Below are positions 8,402 through 17,887 of a DNA stretch of 64,000 nt, piece after piece. Numbering within the stretch: the first letter of the stretch is position 1; each line of letters opens with the position of its first letter. The stretch lies in NCBI GenBank assembly GCA_946414885.1, contig CAMKQH010000008.1, forward strand, positions 1-64,000. The letters are read 5' to 3'. The position numbers and the translations under genes are program-made. A model generated the notes under the pieces. The model saw nothing but the letters and a program-made list of their open reading frames with translations, made no database searches and was not told the DNA's origin. This stretch comes from an uncultured Lachnospiraceae bacterium. GTDB lineage: Bacteria > Bacillota > Clostridia > Lachnospirales > Lachnospiraceae.

Positions 8402-9268
8402 GTGGAAATAAAACAACGATCTGAGGATGAGATGCTGGCATTGATCCTTGGCATAGCGAAGTCGGATGAAAACGTTCGCGCAGTTTGGATGTCCGGTTCC
8501 CGGGCCAATCCGGACGTGCCGAAGGACGTGCATCAGGATTTTGACGTCGTGTTCCAGGTGAGGGACGTAAAGCCCTATTGGGACAATGATGAATGGATTG
8601 AACGGCATTTTGGAAAGCCGGCGTTAATGCAAAAGCCGGAGAGCATGAGCTTGATCCCTCCGGACGGCGACGGGAATTTTGTCTATCTGATGCTCTTTCC
8701 GGACGGGAACCGGATCGACCTTTGCCTCACGAAAATGCCCTTTCAGGAAAGTGACGAGCCTGCCATCATCCTTCTGAATAAGGAGGAAGGGGCTCCCGAT
8801 GGGGGTGACGTGCCGGTGATCAAGGGAACGAAGGCCTATTGGTACGTAAAGAGGCCCACGCAAAAGCAGTTTTCAGATTGCTGCAATGAGTTTTACTGGT
8901 GCATGAATAACGTAGCGAAGGGCATTGCAAGGGATGAGCTTTCCTATGCGATGAAGCAGTTTAACGAGTACGTGCGCGACATGTTGGTGCAGATGCTGAA
9001 GTGGTACGTGGGCGCGGAGAATGATTTCTCGGTATCGGCGGGCAAGGAAGGGAAGTTCTTTAAGAAATATCTTCCAGGCGACCTGTATGAGCGCTTCCGA
9101 AAGACCTATTCCGATGCGGAATATGAGCATCTTTGGGCAGCAGTCGCCGAGATGATCGCCCTGTTTGAGACGGCAGCGAAGCACGTAAGCGCAAAGTTGG
9201 GCTTTGTTTACAAGGAAGAAGAGCGCAGGGCGATCGAAGATTATATCAGCCGCGTGCGGGAAGCATAA
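8402..9268 (+). CDS. ANT(6)-like (AadK-type) nucleotidyltransferase
   Basis: The product has 288 residues and a GTG start after AAGGAG. The N-terminal nucleotidyltransferase motif VWMSGSRANP, followed by DVHQDFDVVFQV, matches aminoglycoside 6-adenylyltransferases, where the GSR and DxD elements bind metal and nucleotide. Later hallmarks are MQKPESMSLIPP and GNRIDLCL, and the C-terminal part has EMIALFETA. Enzymes of this family adenylylate streptomycin, but chromosomal copies in Clostridia are common and often of unproven resistance function. Confidence 0.82.
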   Translation: MEIKQRSEDEMLALILGIAKSDENVRAVWMSGSRANPDVPKDVHQDFDVVFQVRDVKPYWDNDEWIERHFGKPALMQKPESMSLIPPDGDGNFVYLMLFPDGNRIDLCLTKMPFQESDEPAIILLNKEEGAPDGGDVPVIKGTKAYWYVKRPTQKQFSDCCNEFYWCMNNVAKGIARDELSYAMKQFNEYVRDMLVQMLKWYVGAENDFSVSAGKEGKFFKKYLPGDLYERFRKTYSDAEYEHLWAAVAEMIALFETAAKHVSAKLGFVYKEEERRAIEDYISRVREA

Positions 9269-9341
9269 AGAAAACAGAAAAAATCACGGCAGTTTGTTGG
9301 CCGAAGGAATTAGAATAAAATCCAGAAAGGATGGAAAAAGT

Positions 9342-10520
9342 ATGAGAGAAGAATGTGCTTACAGCGAATTTGACAGAAAGGAAAACCTGCATTTTGATTC
9401 GAAAGTAGTACACGGAGCGTTGGGATGTGAACCCATCACGGGAGCCGTGAGCTTCCCCATCTTTCAGACGGCGACCTTCCGCCACAAAACCTTTGGAGTC
9501 TCCACGGGATATAATTATTCCCGCGTGCAGAATCCCACCCGTCAGGAGCTGGAGCGCACCATGGCCATCTTGGAAAATGGCGCGGAGGGCTTTGCCTTTA
9601 CCAGCGGACAGGCTGCCAACATGGCAGTGTTCAATCTTCTTGAGAACGGAGATCACGTGATCCTGTGCGATGACATTTACGGCGGCACCTTCCGTATCTG
9701 TGACGAGATCTTCAGCAAATTCAATTGCGAATTCTCCTACGTCGACATGACGGAGCTTGACAATATCAAGAACGCCCTTCGCCCTGAGACGAAGATGATC
9801 TTCCTTGAGACGCCCACCAATCCCATGATGAAGGTGGCCGACATCCAGGAGATCGCAAAGATCGCGAAGGAAAACAATTGCATTTTTGTCGTGGACAACA
9901 CCTTCCTGACCCCTTATTTCCAGAAGCCTTTGGATCTTGGGGCAGACATTGTGGTACACAGTGGCACCAAGTATTTGACCGGTCACAATGACGTGATCGC
10001 CGGCATCGTGGTTGTTAAGGATCCCGCGAGAATTCCTTTCTTCCAGGGACAGATCAAGTCCATGGGCGCGCAGCTGGGACCCTTCGACTGCTGGCTGATC
10101 CTGCGCGGTTTAAAGACCCTTTCCCTCCGCATGCGTCAGCATGACGAGAATGCAAGAAAGGTTGCCAACTGGCTTCTGACCCAGCCCAAGGTGAAGAAGG
10201 TTTATTATGCGGGCTTCGAGAATCACAAGGGTTATGAGATCAGCAAGAAGCAGTGCACGGGCTTTGGCGGCATGATCTCCTTCGAGCTTGACAGCGAGGA
10301 GACGGCGCAGAACCTTCTCTCCAACGTGAACATGATCCTGTTCGCGGAGAGCCTTGGCGGTACCGAGACCCTGATCACCTATCCTTGGACCCAGACCCAC
10401 GAGTCCATTCCCGATGACACGAAGATGGCACTGGGCATCACGAAGGCCTTTGTCCGCATCTCCATCGGCATCGAGAACGTGGACGACATCATTAACGACC
10501 TGGCACAGGCACTAAAATAA
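9342..10520 (+). CDS. PLP-dependent trans-sulfuration enzyme (Cys/Met metabolism family)
   Basis: The product has 392 residues. The family signature GADIVVHSGTKYLTGHNDVI contains the PLP-binding Lys in SGTKY. Other hallmarks are YNYSRVQNPTRQELE, AFTSGQAANMAV, FLETPTNP and ESLGGTETLITYP. The enzyme acts on cystathionine or an O-acylated homoserine/methionine substrate; gamma-synthase, gamma-lyase and O-acetylhomoserine sulfhydrylase cannot be told apart here. The start at 9342 follows CCAGAAAGGATGG; an upstream in-frame extension into the previous gene was rejected. Confidence 0.88.
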   Translation: MREECAYSEFDRKENLHFDSKVVHGALGCEPITGAVSFPIFQTATFRHKTFGVSTGYNYSRVQNPTRQELERTMAILENGAEGFAFTSGQAANMAVFNLLENGDHVILCDDIYGGTFRICDEIFSKFNCEFSYVDMTELDNIKNALRPETKMIFLETPTNPMMKVADIQEIAKIAKENNCIFVVDNTFLTPYFQKPLDLGADIVVHSGTKYLTGHNDVIAGIVVVKDPARIPFFQGQIKSMGAQLGPFDCWLILRGLKTLSLRMRQHDENARKVANWLLTQPKVKKVYYAGFENHKGYEISKKQCTGFGGMISFELDSEETAQNLLSNVNMILFAESLGGTETLITYPWTQTHESIPDDTKMALGITKAFVRISIGIENVDDIINDLAQALK

Positions 10521-10529
10521 GTGAGCCGT

Positions 10530-10576
10530 GGGGACGGGGTTCATGGGCCAAAAAATGGACTGTGAACCCCGTCCCC
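10530..10576. repeat. Inverted repeat GGGGACGGGGTTCA / TGAACCCCGTCCCC
   Basis: Two 14-base arms are perfectly complementary (10530-10543 and 10563-10576) with a 19-nt loop, in the gap between the trans-sulfuration gene and dapF. There is no T tract, so it does not look like a simple terminator. It resembles short G/C-rich dispersed palindromes of Clostridia. Only one copy is in the window. Confidence 0.7.
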
Positions 10577-10598
10577 GGAGTTCATGGAGGGATGGAAA

Positions 10599-11447
10599 AT
10601 GGGAATCAAGTTTACGAAGATGCAGGCATATGGCAACGATTACGTGTACGTCGATGCCATTCATCAAACGATAGAAAATCCAAATGAGCTTTCGAAAAAG
10701 ATGTCCAACCGGCATTTTGGCATTGGCGCGGACGGACTGGTACTGATCTGTCCGTCTGAGAAATGCGATTTCCGCATGCGCATCTTTAATCCCGACGGCA
10801 CGGAGGCGGAGATGTGCGGCAACGCCGTGCGCTCCGTGGGAAAGTTTGTTTATTATCACGGCCTCACCGACAAGACGACGGTGAAGATCGAGACGCTTGG
10901 CGGGGAGAAGACGATCCTTCTGACTGTTAAGGACGGAATGGTGACGGACATTGAGGCGGCCATCGGCGAGCCCATCTTTACGCCGGCACTGATCCCAGTG
11001 ACCACGGACAAGGAGGAATTTCTCACCCAGCCCATCACCGTGGGCGACAAGACCATGATCGCGTCCTCCCTTTCCTGGGGCAATCCGCACACCATGATCC
11101 AGGTGGACGACTTATCCACGCTGGACATTGAAAAATATGGTCCCTTGGTGGAAAACAACGTTGTTTTCCCGAGAAGGACGAACGTGACCTTTGTGCAGCT
11201 TGTGGACAGGCAGCATCTGAAAATCCGCGAGTGGGAGCGTGGCACGGGTGAGACCATCGGCTGTGGCACCGGGTGCTGCACGGCGGTTGTGTTCATGCAT
11301 CGGCTTGGTCTTGTTGACCGCATTGTCGACGTGGAGCAGATCGGCGGCGTCCTGCACGTGGAGTGGGATGACCAGAACGTGGTCCACATGAAGGGACCCT
11401 CCTACGTGGTGTATGAGGGAGAGTATCATCCGGAAGTATCCCGGTAA
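10599..11447 (+). CDS. dapF: Diaminopimelate epimerase
   Basis: The enzyme converts LL- to meso-diaminopimelate for peptidoglycan and lysine. It has 282 residues. The two catalytic cysteines are visible: C73 in EMCGNAVRSVGK and C222 in ETIGCGTG. Other hallmarks are MQAYGNDYVYVD, FGIGADGLVLI, SWGNPHTMI and WERGTGET. The start is the ATG at 10599, with GGAGG at 10586-10590; the ATG at 10584 overlaps that site. It lies upstream of murE, whose product consumes meso-diaminopimelate, with one gene in between. Confidence 0.97.
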   Translation: MGIKFTKMQAYGNDYVYVDAIHQTIENPNELSKKMSNRHFGIGADGLVLICPSEKCDFRMRIFNPDGTEAEMCGNAVRSVGKFVYYHGLTDKTTVKIETLGGEKTILLTVKDGMVTDIEAAIGEPIFTPALIPVTTDKEEFLTQPITVGDKTMIASSLSWGNPHTMIQVDDLSTLDIEKYGPLVENNVVFPRRTNVTFVQLVDRQHLKIREWERGTGETIGCGTGCCTAVVFMHRLGLVDRIVDVEQIGGVLHVEWDDQNVVHMKGPSYVVYEGEYHPEVSR

Positions 11448-11524
11448 ACCGCGGCGAATTTGACCGGCTGGCAGAGGGAAGACTCTGCGGGAGAAGAGGT
11501 CACGTTTCTTGAGGGTTTTTAGAC

Positions 11525-12370
11525 ATGAAGGTAAGAGAATTACGGTATTGCAATACAAATACGTTTCTGATCGAAGGAGATCATGGAAAGCTACTCTTTG
11601 ACACGGGATGGGCCGGCACGTTCCCCCTGTTTTGCAGGGCGCTGGGCGAGCTGAAGGTTTCCGTGCAGGAGATCAGCTGTATCATGATCTCCCATTTTCA
11701 TCCGGATCACATGGGAATTGCGCAGGAAATCGCGGATCAGGGCGCAGTGCTCTTGATCCCGGAAGTGCAAAAGCCCTTTCTCCATGCGGCGGATGCCATC
11801 TTTGCGAAGGAGAAGGGAACGAGGTTTGTTCCGGTCAGGGATGACCGGGTTCGATTTTTTTCCATCGAAGAAAGCCGCGCCGTGCTAAAGGAACTTGGCA
11901 TAGATGGCCAGGTGATCCATACGCCGGGACATAGTGATGACAGTATCTCCCTTTGGCTGGACGAGGGAGATTTGTTCGTTGGGGATTTAAATCCTTTATA
12001 TGAATTGGAATTGCATAAAGGCACGCAGATTGGGGAAAGTTGGGACAAACTCTTGAAATTACGGCCACATATGGTATATTATGGGCATGCGAAGTCTGCA
12101 GAGCTGGAGCAGCAGAAACGGCAAACCGATGATGATCCAAAGGCTGAAACGGAAAACCAGACATTGTCCGACAGCAAAAAATATGCGCTTGTTTCCAAGA
12201 TGATGAAGATGATCGACAAGGGCTATGACGTCAAGAAGATTCAAAAGAAGACGCATGCGGACGAGAAGTTTATTGAAAACGTCATGAGAATGTACTTAAC
12301 CCACCAAAACGTAAGCGTCCAGGGGATTTTGGACCGGATTGAGCTGCGGGGGATGCAAGATAGAAAATAA
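11525..12370 (+). CDS. Metallo-beta-lactamase-fold hydrolase
   Basis: The product has 281 residues. The zinc motif SHFHPDHMG (HxHxDH) is followed by VIHTPGHSDDSISLWL, GDLNP and the late His in YYGHAKS, giving a complete dinuclear metal site. An acidic linker (about 195-215) leads to a C-terminal helical segment, DVKKIQKKTHADEKFIENVM, that looks like a small helix-turn-helix. The substrate is unknown; the family includes thioesterases, phosphodiesterases and lactamases. Its place between dapF and murE suggests coexpression with wall genes but does not prove a wall role. Confidence 0.82.
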   Translation: MKVRELRYCNTNTFLIEGDHGKLLFDTGWAGTFPLFCRALGELKVSVQEISCIMISHFHPDHMGIAQEIADQGAVLLIPEVQKPFLHAADAIFAKEKGTRFVPVRDDRVRFFSIEESRAVLKELGIDGQVIHTPGHSDDSISLWLDEGDLFVGDLNPLYELELHKGTQIGESWDKLLKLRPHMVYYGHAKSAELEQQKRQTDDDPKAETENQTLSDSKKYALVSKMMKMIDKGYDVKKIQKKTHADEKFIENVMRMYLTHQNVSVQGILDRIELRGMQDRK

Positions 12371-12391
12371 AGAGAAAAGGATTGAGATGCC

Positions 12392-13924
12392 ATGATACTG
12401 AGAGATTTGCTTAGGGATATGGAATATGAGTGCCTGCAGGGGAGCCTGGAGCAGGAGATCGCGGCGCTGGTCTATGACTCCAGGAAGGTGGAGCCAGGAT
12501 GCGCGTTTGTGTGCCTGAAGGGCGCAAAGTTTGACGCGCACGCCTTTGCGGGACAGGCAGTGGCAGCCGGTGCGGCGGCGCTGATCATCGAGGACGCGGC
12601 GGCGCTGGAGCAGGTGAAGGAAGGTGCCAATCTGGAAGCTGACGCAAAGGATCATGGCATGCAGGGAGCTCCGGCGGTCATTCTCGTCAAGAACTCCCGT
12701 GAGGCGCTGGCGTATGCGGCGCGCAACTGGTTCGGAAATCCTGCCTCAAAGCTGAAGGTCATTGGCCTCACCGGCACAAAGGGCAAGACCACCACGACCC
12801 ACATGATCAAGAAGATTCTCGAGGAGGCTGGAAACAAGGTCGGCATGATCGGAACCCTGGGCGCCTTTATCGGAACGGAAAAATATAAGACGGCCAACAC
12901 GACGCCGGAATCCTACGAGCTGCAGCGTCTTTTTGCAAAGATGCTGGAGGAGGGCTGCACCTATGCCGTGATGGAGGTATCCTCCCAGGCCTTAAAGCTT
13001 GGCAGAACCGCAGGCATTGATTTTGCTTATGGCGCATTCCTGAACATATCCCCGGATCACATCAGTCCTGACGAGCACAAGGATTTCCAGGAATACCTTG
13101 ATTGCAAGAAGCTATTGTTCCTTCAGACAGGTCCCGTGATCGTCAACAAGGATGACCCCAGATGGCAGGAGGCGACGGAGCTCGCCAAGGATCGCCTTGT
13201 CACCGTCTCACAAAAGGGTGAAGCGGATTATATGGCATCAGACGCACATAATATTTGGGAGGGGAGCTTTCTCGGCGTGACCTTTACGCTTTCCGGAAAG
13301 CGCAGCGCGCAGGTGAATCTTCCGATGCCTGGCACCTTTAACGTGGAAAATGCGTTGATCGCCATTGCCATCACGGCGGAGATCGGCATTCCGACGGAGG
13401 CGATCTTAAATGGCCTTGCCAAGGTTTACGTCAAGGGGCGCACGCAGTTGATGACCTGCATGGCGGGACATGGCACGATGCTGATCGATTATGCGCACAA
13501 CGCGGTCAGTGCGGAGAATCTGTTGTCCATGCTGAAGGCTTATAAGCCGGACCGCCTGATCTGCCTCTTTGGCGGCGGCGGCAACCGTGCGAAGGCAAGG
13601 CGTTACGACATGGGCGAGGCTTCGGGAAAATACGCGGATCTCACCGTGCTCACCATGGACAATCCAAGGGATGAGGAAGTGGAAGAGATCAACAAGACCA
13701 TTATCGAGGGCCTTAACGTGCATGGCGGAAAATATATTACCATCATCGACCGTGAGGAGGCCATCCATTACCTGATCGACAATGCAAAGCCTGGCGACAT
13801 CATCGCCTTGCTTGGCAAGGGTCATGAGGAGTATCAGGAGATCAAGGGACAGAAATATTACTTCTCCGAAGAAAAGATCATCGAGGAGTATTGTCAGAAG
13901 AAATTTGGAAACGGAAATGTCTAA
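12392..13924 (+). CDS. murE: UDP-MurNAc-tripeptide synthetase (MurE), meso-DAP type
   Basis: The enzyme ligates the third stem amino acid to UDP-MurNAc-L-Ala-D-Glu in the cytoplasm. It has 510 residues. The ATP loop GTKGKTTTT is at about 128-136, followed by NTTPES and YAVMEVSSQAL of the central domain. The C-terminal domain has DNPR at 423-426, the motif that selects meso-diaminopimelate instead of lysine. This fits with dapF upstream. The stop overlaps the start of the L,D-transpeptidase gene by 8 nt. The first 20 residues are less conserved. Confidence 0.96.
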   Translation: MILRDLLRDMEYECLQGSLEQEIAALVYDSRKVEPGCAFVCLKGAKFDAHAFAGQAVAAGAAALIIEDAAALEQVKEGANLEADAKDHGMQGAPAVILVKNSREALAYAARNWFGNPASKLKVIGLTGTKGKTTTTHMIKKILEEAGNKVGMIGTLGAFIGTEKYKTANTTPESYELQRLFAKMLEEGCTYAVMEVSSQALKLGRTAGIDFAYGAFLNISPDHISPDEHKDFQEYLDCKKLLFLQTGPVIVNKDDPRWQEATELAKDRLVTVSQKGEADYMASDAHNIWEGSFLGVTFTLSGKRSAQVNLPMPGTFNVENALIAIAITAEIGIPTEAILNGLAKVYVKGRTQLMTCMAGHGTMLIDYAHNAVSAENLLSMLKAYKPDRLICLFGGGGNRAKARRYDMGEASGKYADLTVLTMDNPRDEEVEEINKTIIEGLNVHGGKYITIIDREEAIHYLIDNAKPGDIIALLGKGHEEYQEIKGQKYYFSEEKIIEEYCQKKFGNGNV

Positions 13925-15575
13925 GAAAACAATATTAATCATTTTAACTAGTTTCATAGTGGTGCTATTGTGCGTCTTTGGAGGCATCTATTTTCAAGGC
14001 GTGACGAAATATAAGGGACAATTCGTGCGCGGAACCCGCATCAATGGCGTGGATTGCAGCGATCTGGAACCGGCGGCCGTATGTGCCATTCTGGATGCGC
14101 AGATCAGCGATTACGTGCTGGAGGTTACGGGGAGAAATCCCTTAAAGCCCGAGGAGAAAATGGTGCTTGGGAAGATCACGCCGACGGACGTTTCCCTTTG
14201 CAGAAAGGATACGGCGGCGCTGGTGGGTCAGATCTTCGCAAAGCAGGATCCGTATCAATGGTTTCGCGCGTATTGGGGCGATGGTCATGATTATGCGTTT
14301 GAGCAGGAGATCACCTTTGAGCCGGACCAGCTTGCCGCTTACGTGGGGGGCTGGGATGCCTGCCAGAGCAGCAACACCATGGCTCCCAGGGATGCCTATT
14401 TAAGCGAGTACGATCCGGAGGAAAACGCATACCGCGTGGTGTCTGACACGCTTGGCACGCGAATGGATGCGGCAAAGGCAATGCCTGCCATAGAAATGGC
14501 ATTATATTCCATGGAAAATCAAGTGGATATTGAGTCCACCGGATGTTATAATGTAGCTAGGATAAGGTCAGACAATGAAAAGCTGAACGGCATCGCGGAT
14601 CAGGCGAATTTATGGCTTGGCGCGAGCATACAATACAACTGGTACGGCACGGACGTGACGGTGGACAAGGAACAGCTGAAGGATTGGGTGAGCCTGCAGG
14701 ACGGCAAGCCGGCGCTGGACGAGGATGCAGTCAGGGCCTTTGTCAAGGACTTGAAGAAGCAGTATGACCCCAAGGGAAAGACTTACGTCTTCCACACTTC
14801 GCTGGATGCCAACGTGTCCCTGAAGTGTAAGTCCGGGTGGGAATCCGATGCGGAAAAGGAAGGCGAGGAGCTGATCGCCTTGATCCGCGAGGGCGCGGTG
14901 ATGGAACGTCAGCCCGTCAGCAAGACCAAGGATTACGTCTTTTTTGACGGTACCATCGGTGATTCCTACGCCGAGGTGGATCTGACGAACCAGCACATGT
15001 ATTTTTATTATCAGGGAGAACTGCTTTTGGAGACGGACTTCGTGTCCGGCGACGTGGCATCCGGACATTCGACGCCGGAAGGCATTTATGCAGTGACCTA
15101 CAAGCAGAAGGACAGGATCCTTCGCGGACCGGATTACGAGAGCTTCGTGCATTACTGGATGCCGTTTTACGGCGGTTACGGCCTGCATGACGCAATGTGG
15201 AGAAAGGCATTTGGAGGAACCATTTACAAAAATAACGGTTCCCACGGATGCGTAAATCTTCCGCTGAAAAAGGCCGAGGAGATTTATAAGTGCGTGGAAA
15301 CGGGATTTCCGGTCGTATGCTATCATTATCCGGAGGGGCAGAATCCGAGGGAACTGCTGGCTCTTGCGGCAGCAGCCGAGGCGGAAGCTGCGGGCACGGC
15401 GGAAGGCGCGGATGCGACGGTAGCCGGGACGGAACTTGCAACGGCGACCGGGGCGGAAGCAACGGATGCGGTGACAGGGGAAGGACTGGGCACGAGCGGC
15501 CTGGAAGGCGAGCGAGCGGAAGGGGAATCCCAGGAAGACTATGTGGAAGATAACGAGATCCACGGTCAATGGTAA
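13917..15575 (+). CDS. Membrane-anchored L,D-transpeptidase (YkuD)
   Basis: The product is about 552 residues. An N-terminal uncleaved signal anchor (KKTILIILTSFIVVLLCVFG) leads to an extracellular part resembling PG_binding_4-type domains, then a YkuD catalytic domain. The catalytic site is SHGCVNLP with H443 and C445, preceded by GGYGLHDAMW. It would form 3-3 cross-links in peptidoglycan. The last 70 or so residues are Ala/Glu/Gly/Thr-rich low complexity. The start at 13917 overlaps murE, arguing for coexpression; the longer upstream frame lies wholly inside murE and was rejected. Confidence 0.92.
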   Translation: MSKKTILIILTSFIVVLLCVFGGIYFQGVTKYKGQFVRGTRINGVDCSDLEPAAVCAILDAQISDYVLEVTGRNPLKPEEKMVLGKITPTDVSLCRKDTAALVGQIFAKQDPYQWFRAYWGDGHDYAFEQEITFEPDQLAAYVGGWDACQSSNTMAPRDAYLSEYDPEENAYRVVSDTLGTRMDAAKAMPAIEMALYSMENQVDIESTGCYNVARIRSDNEKLNGIADQANLWLGASIQYNWYGTDVTVDKEQLKDWVSLQDGKPALDEDAVRAFVKDLKKQYDPKGKTYVFHTSLDANVSLKCKSGWESDAEKEGEELIALIREGAVMERQPVSKTKDYVFFDGTIGDSYAEVDLTNQHMYFYYQGELLLETDFVSGDVASGHSTPEGIYAVTYKQKDRILRGPDYESFVHYWMPFYGGYGLHDAMWRKAFGGTIYKNNGSHGCVNLPLKKAEEIYKCVETGFPVVCYHYPEGQNPRELLALAAAAEAEAAGTAEGADATVAGTELATATGAEATDAVTGEGLGTSGLEGERAEGESQEDYVEDNEIHGQW

Positions 15576-15588
15576 AAGGAAACGACAA

Positions 15589-16212
15589 ATGAAACAAAGA
15601 AGAGATGCTCTCCGCACCAGAAGGCAGGCGGAGAGATGGAAGAGAAAATTTGAGAGACATCGCGAACTGCACCGTCAGATCCGGGCAGCGGCGGGTGACA
15701 TCCTGGAATCGAATAATTTCATGTCGACGAAGGGTCACATCCAGCACGGCGACATGACGGTGAATCAGCACTGTGTCAACGTGGCAAAGCTGAGCATCGC
15801 CATCAGCGAAAAGCTCCACATCCGCTGTCAGCGGGAGGAGATGATCCGCGGTGCCCTGTTACATGATTATTTTCTGTACGACTGGCATGTGGGGGATGCC
15901 AAGAAACCCCACAACCTTCACGGTTTTTATCACCCCGGGATCGCATTAAACAATGCATCCAGGGACTACGACCTGACGCCCCGGGAGAGAGACATTATTG
16001 AAAAGCACATGTGGCCTCTGACGCTGACAAAGATCCCGAGATGCCGGGAGGCCTGGATCGTGACGACGGCAGACAAATGGTGTTCCCTGCTTGAGACAAT
16101 CCATTACGTTCACGGACATGGCAAGGTAGAAGGCGTGGAAGCAGACCAAAAGACGGAGTTTATGGAAGCAAAGAAGGCGAATGCGGCAAAGAAAACACGC
16201 GCGACGAAATAA
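15589..16212 (+). CDS. HD-domain phosphohydrolase
   Basis: The product is about 207 residues. The metal motif is present: H in NQHCVNVAKLS, the HD pair in GALLHDYFLYDW, further His in FYHPG, and a late Asp in VTTADKWCSL. The N-terminus is strongly basic (RRDALRTRRQAERWKRK), which could contact nucleic acid. HD proteins hydrolyse phosphate esters, often of nucleotides; no specific substrate can be named. The ATG at 15589 has AAAAGGA upstream. It lies 13 nt after the transpeptidase gene. Confidence 0.82.
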   Translation: MKQRRDALRTRRQAERWKRKFERHRELHRQIRAAAGDILESNNFMSTKGHIQHGDMTVNQHCVNVAKLSIAISEKLHIRCQREEMIRGALLHDYFLYDWHVGDAKKPHNLHGFYHPGIALNNASRDYDLTPRERDIIEKHMWPLTLTKIPRCREAWIVTTADKWCSLLETIHYVHGHGKVEGVEADQKTEFMEAKKANAAKKTRATK

Positions 16213-16246
16213 ACGCGCAGGGATTCAGGGATTGAGGAACGGCTGA

Positions 16247-17806
16247 TTGGAGCATTTATACGACAAATTAACGGAATATGCGAGGGGTGAGGATTATCCT
16301 TACCACATGCCGGGTCACAAGCGCCGTGCCTTTGGGGAGATGCCATCGGAAGTTTATGAGATGGACGTGACGGAGATTGACGGGTTTGACGACCTGCATG
16401 CGCCGGAGGGAATCCTAAAAGACCTTCAGGAGCGCGTTGCAAGGCTTTACGGCGCGGACGAGAGCTTTTGCCTGGTCGGCGGCAGCACGGCGGGGATCCT
16501 GGCGGCATTGTCAGCGGCACTTCCCGAGGGCGGGCATTTGCTGATGGCGAGAAATTGCCATAAATCGGCTTATCACGTGGCGTATTTGCGAAACCTGAAG
16601 CTGACATATCTTTTGCCGGAAGTAATAGATGAATTTGGAATTTGTGACGGACTGCAGCCCAAAGAGATCGAGCACGCATTGGAGAATGCGCCGGACGTGC
16701 AGGCCGTATTGATTGTATCGCCCACGTATGAGGGCAGGATCTCCCCCGTGCGGGAGATCGCGAAAATTGTTCACGCCCATGGAAAGATCCTGATCGTGGA
16801 CGAGGCACACGGAGCACATTTGGGACTGGCAGGCAGGGCACGAGGTGACCGGCGGGGACCGGCAGGAGACGCGCCATGCCGGGAGAATAGTTGTCAGGCG
16901 GGGGCAGATCTCGTGATCCACAGCGTACATAAAACCCTGCCCGCCATGACGCAGACGGCGCTTCTTCACGTAAACGGAGACCACGTCGACAGGGAAAAAC
17001 TGCGGCGGTTTTTGCGGATTTATCAGTCCAGCAGTCCTTCCTACGTGCTGATGGCGAGCATAGACAATGCCGTCACGATGATGGAGCAAGGCGGGGAGAA
17101 GCTTTACGGCGATCTGGTCAGGAATTTCGCGTGGCTGACGAAAGAACTTTCCGCATGCCGGCGTTTTCGCTTTCTAGGCGTGAAAACGGCGGCGGAAGAC
17201 GCGGAGAAACGGGAAGGGCAAGGTGACTGCGGAAACGCAGGACGTACCGGGATGCCCGCGATGCGGCAGGACGTCGGCAAACTCGTAATCCATGCAGGCA
17301 CTAGTGGCCTTACGGGGCAACAGATCTATGACGTTTTAAGGAATCGTTATCATTTGCAGCTGGAGATGGCAGCGGGGGAATATTGTCTTGCCATGTTTAC
17401 GGTGGGCGATACGCCGGAGGGCTACCAGAGAATGCGGGATTCCTTGTTGGAGATGGACGAACTGGCGGATGAACTGAAAAAGGAATTGGAAAATGGCCGG
17501 GACGAAGCCTGCAGGGAAGTGGCGGCAGGTAAGATGAACGGGGAACCTCAGGGTACTTTGGAGCCCATTGTCGCAAGAGGTCTTAAGGAGGCCTGGGACG
17601 CAGCCTGGGAGGAAATCCAGCTATCCGATTGCGAGGGCAGGATCAGCGCGGAGTTCGTAAACCTGTATCCGCCCGGAACGCCCATTGTGGTGCCGGGAGA
17701 GGTGTTTACGAAGGAGATCGTGAATGCACTTCTGAAATATCAGGCGCAGGAACTCCGGCTGCGGGGCGTGTCGGGGAAGGGCACGGTGAGATGCCTTACG
17801 GACTGA
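16247..17806 (+). CDS. Orn/Lys/Arg decarboxylase-family protein (PLP fold I)
   Basis: The product has 519 residues from a TTG start with GAGGA eight bases upstream. Hallmarks are YPYHMPGHKRRAF near the N-terminus, LVGGSTAGILAA, ILIVDEAHGAH and the PLP Lys in HSVHKTLPAMTQTALLH. The size matches the shorter YaaO/SpeA-type decarboxylases. About 30 residues rich in Gly, Arg and Cys lie between DEAHGAH and the PLP Lys, longer than I expect. Its position before a nucleotide kinase and holB matches yaaO of Bacillus. The substrate (Lys, Arg or Orn) is not determined. Confidence 0.87.
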   Translation: MEHLYDKLTEYARGEDYPYHMPGHKRRAFGEMPSEVYEMDVTEIDGFDDLHAPEGILKDLQERVARLYGADESFCLVGGSTAGILAALSAALPEGGHLLMARNCHKSAYHVAYLRNLKLTYLLPEVIDEFGICDGLQPKEIEHALENAPDVQAVLIVSPTYEGRISPVREIAKIVHAHGKILIVDEAHGAHLGLAGRARGDRRGPAGDAPCRENSCQAGADLVIHSVHKTLPAMTQTALLHVNGDHVDREKLRRFLRIYQSSSPSYVLMASIDNAVTMMEQGGEKLYGDLVRNFAWLTKELSACRRFRFLGVKTAAEDAEKREGQGDCGNAGRTGMPAMRQDVGKLVIHAGTSGLTGQQIYDVLRNRYHLQLEMAAGEYCLAMFTVGDTPEGYQRMRDSLLEMDELADELKKELENGRDEACREVAAGKMNGEPQGTLEPIVARGLKEAWDAAWEEIQLSDCEGRISAEFVNLYPPGTPIVVPGEVFTKEIVNALLKYQAQELRLRGVSGKGTVRCLTD

Positions 17807-17887
17807 CGCCAGGCCGCAGGGAAACGTGACGGCGAGAGAATACGATAACGCAGGAATGCGTACGGAAATACTTGGGGGAGAAGAGAC

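Noticed and set aside
8402..9268. Acquired aminoglycoside resistance cassette
   Set aside because: The gene is ANT(6)-like but has no transposon, integron or resistance neighbours and its base use matches its surroundings.
9204..9341. N-terminal extension of the trans-sulfuration enzyme
   Set aside because: The extension overlaps the preceding gene, is rich in Lys/Arg/Ser noise, and a good ribosome site precedes the ATG at 9342.
11471..11488. Hairpin GCAGAG/CTCTGC as a terminator before the metallo-hydrolase gene
   Set aside because: The stem is only 6 bp and no T tract follows.
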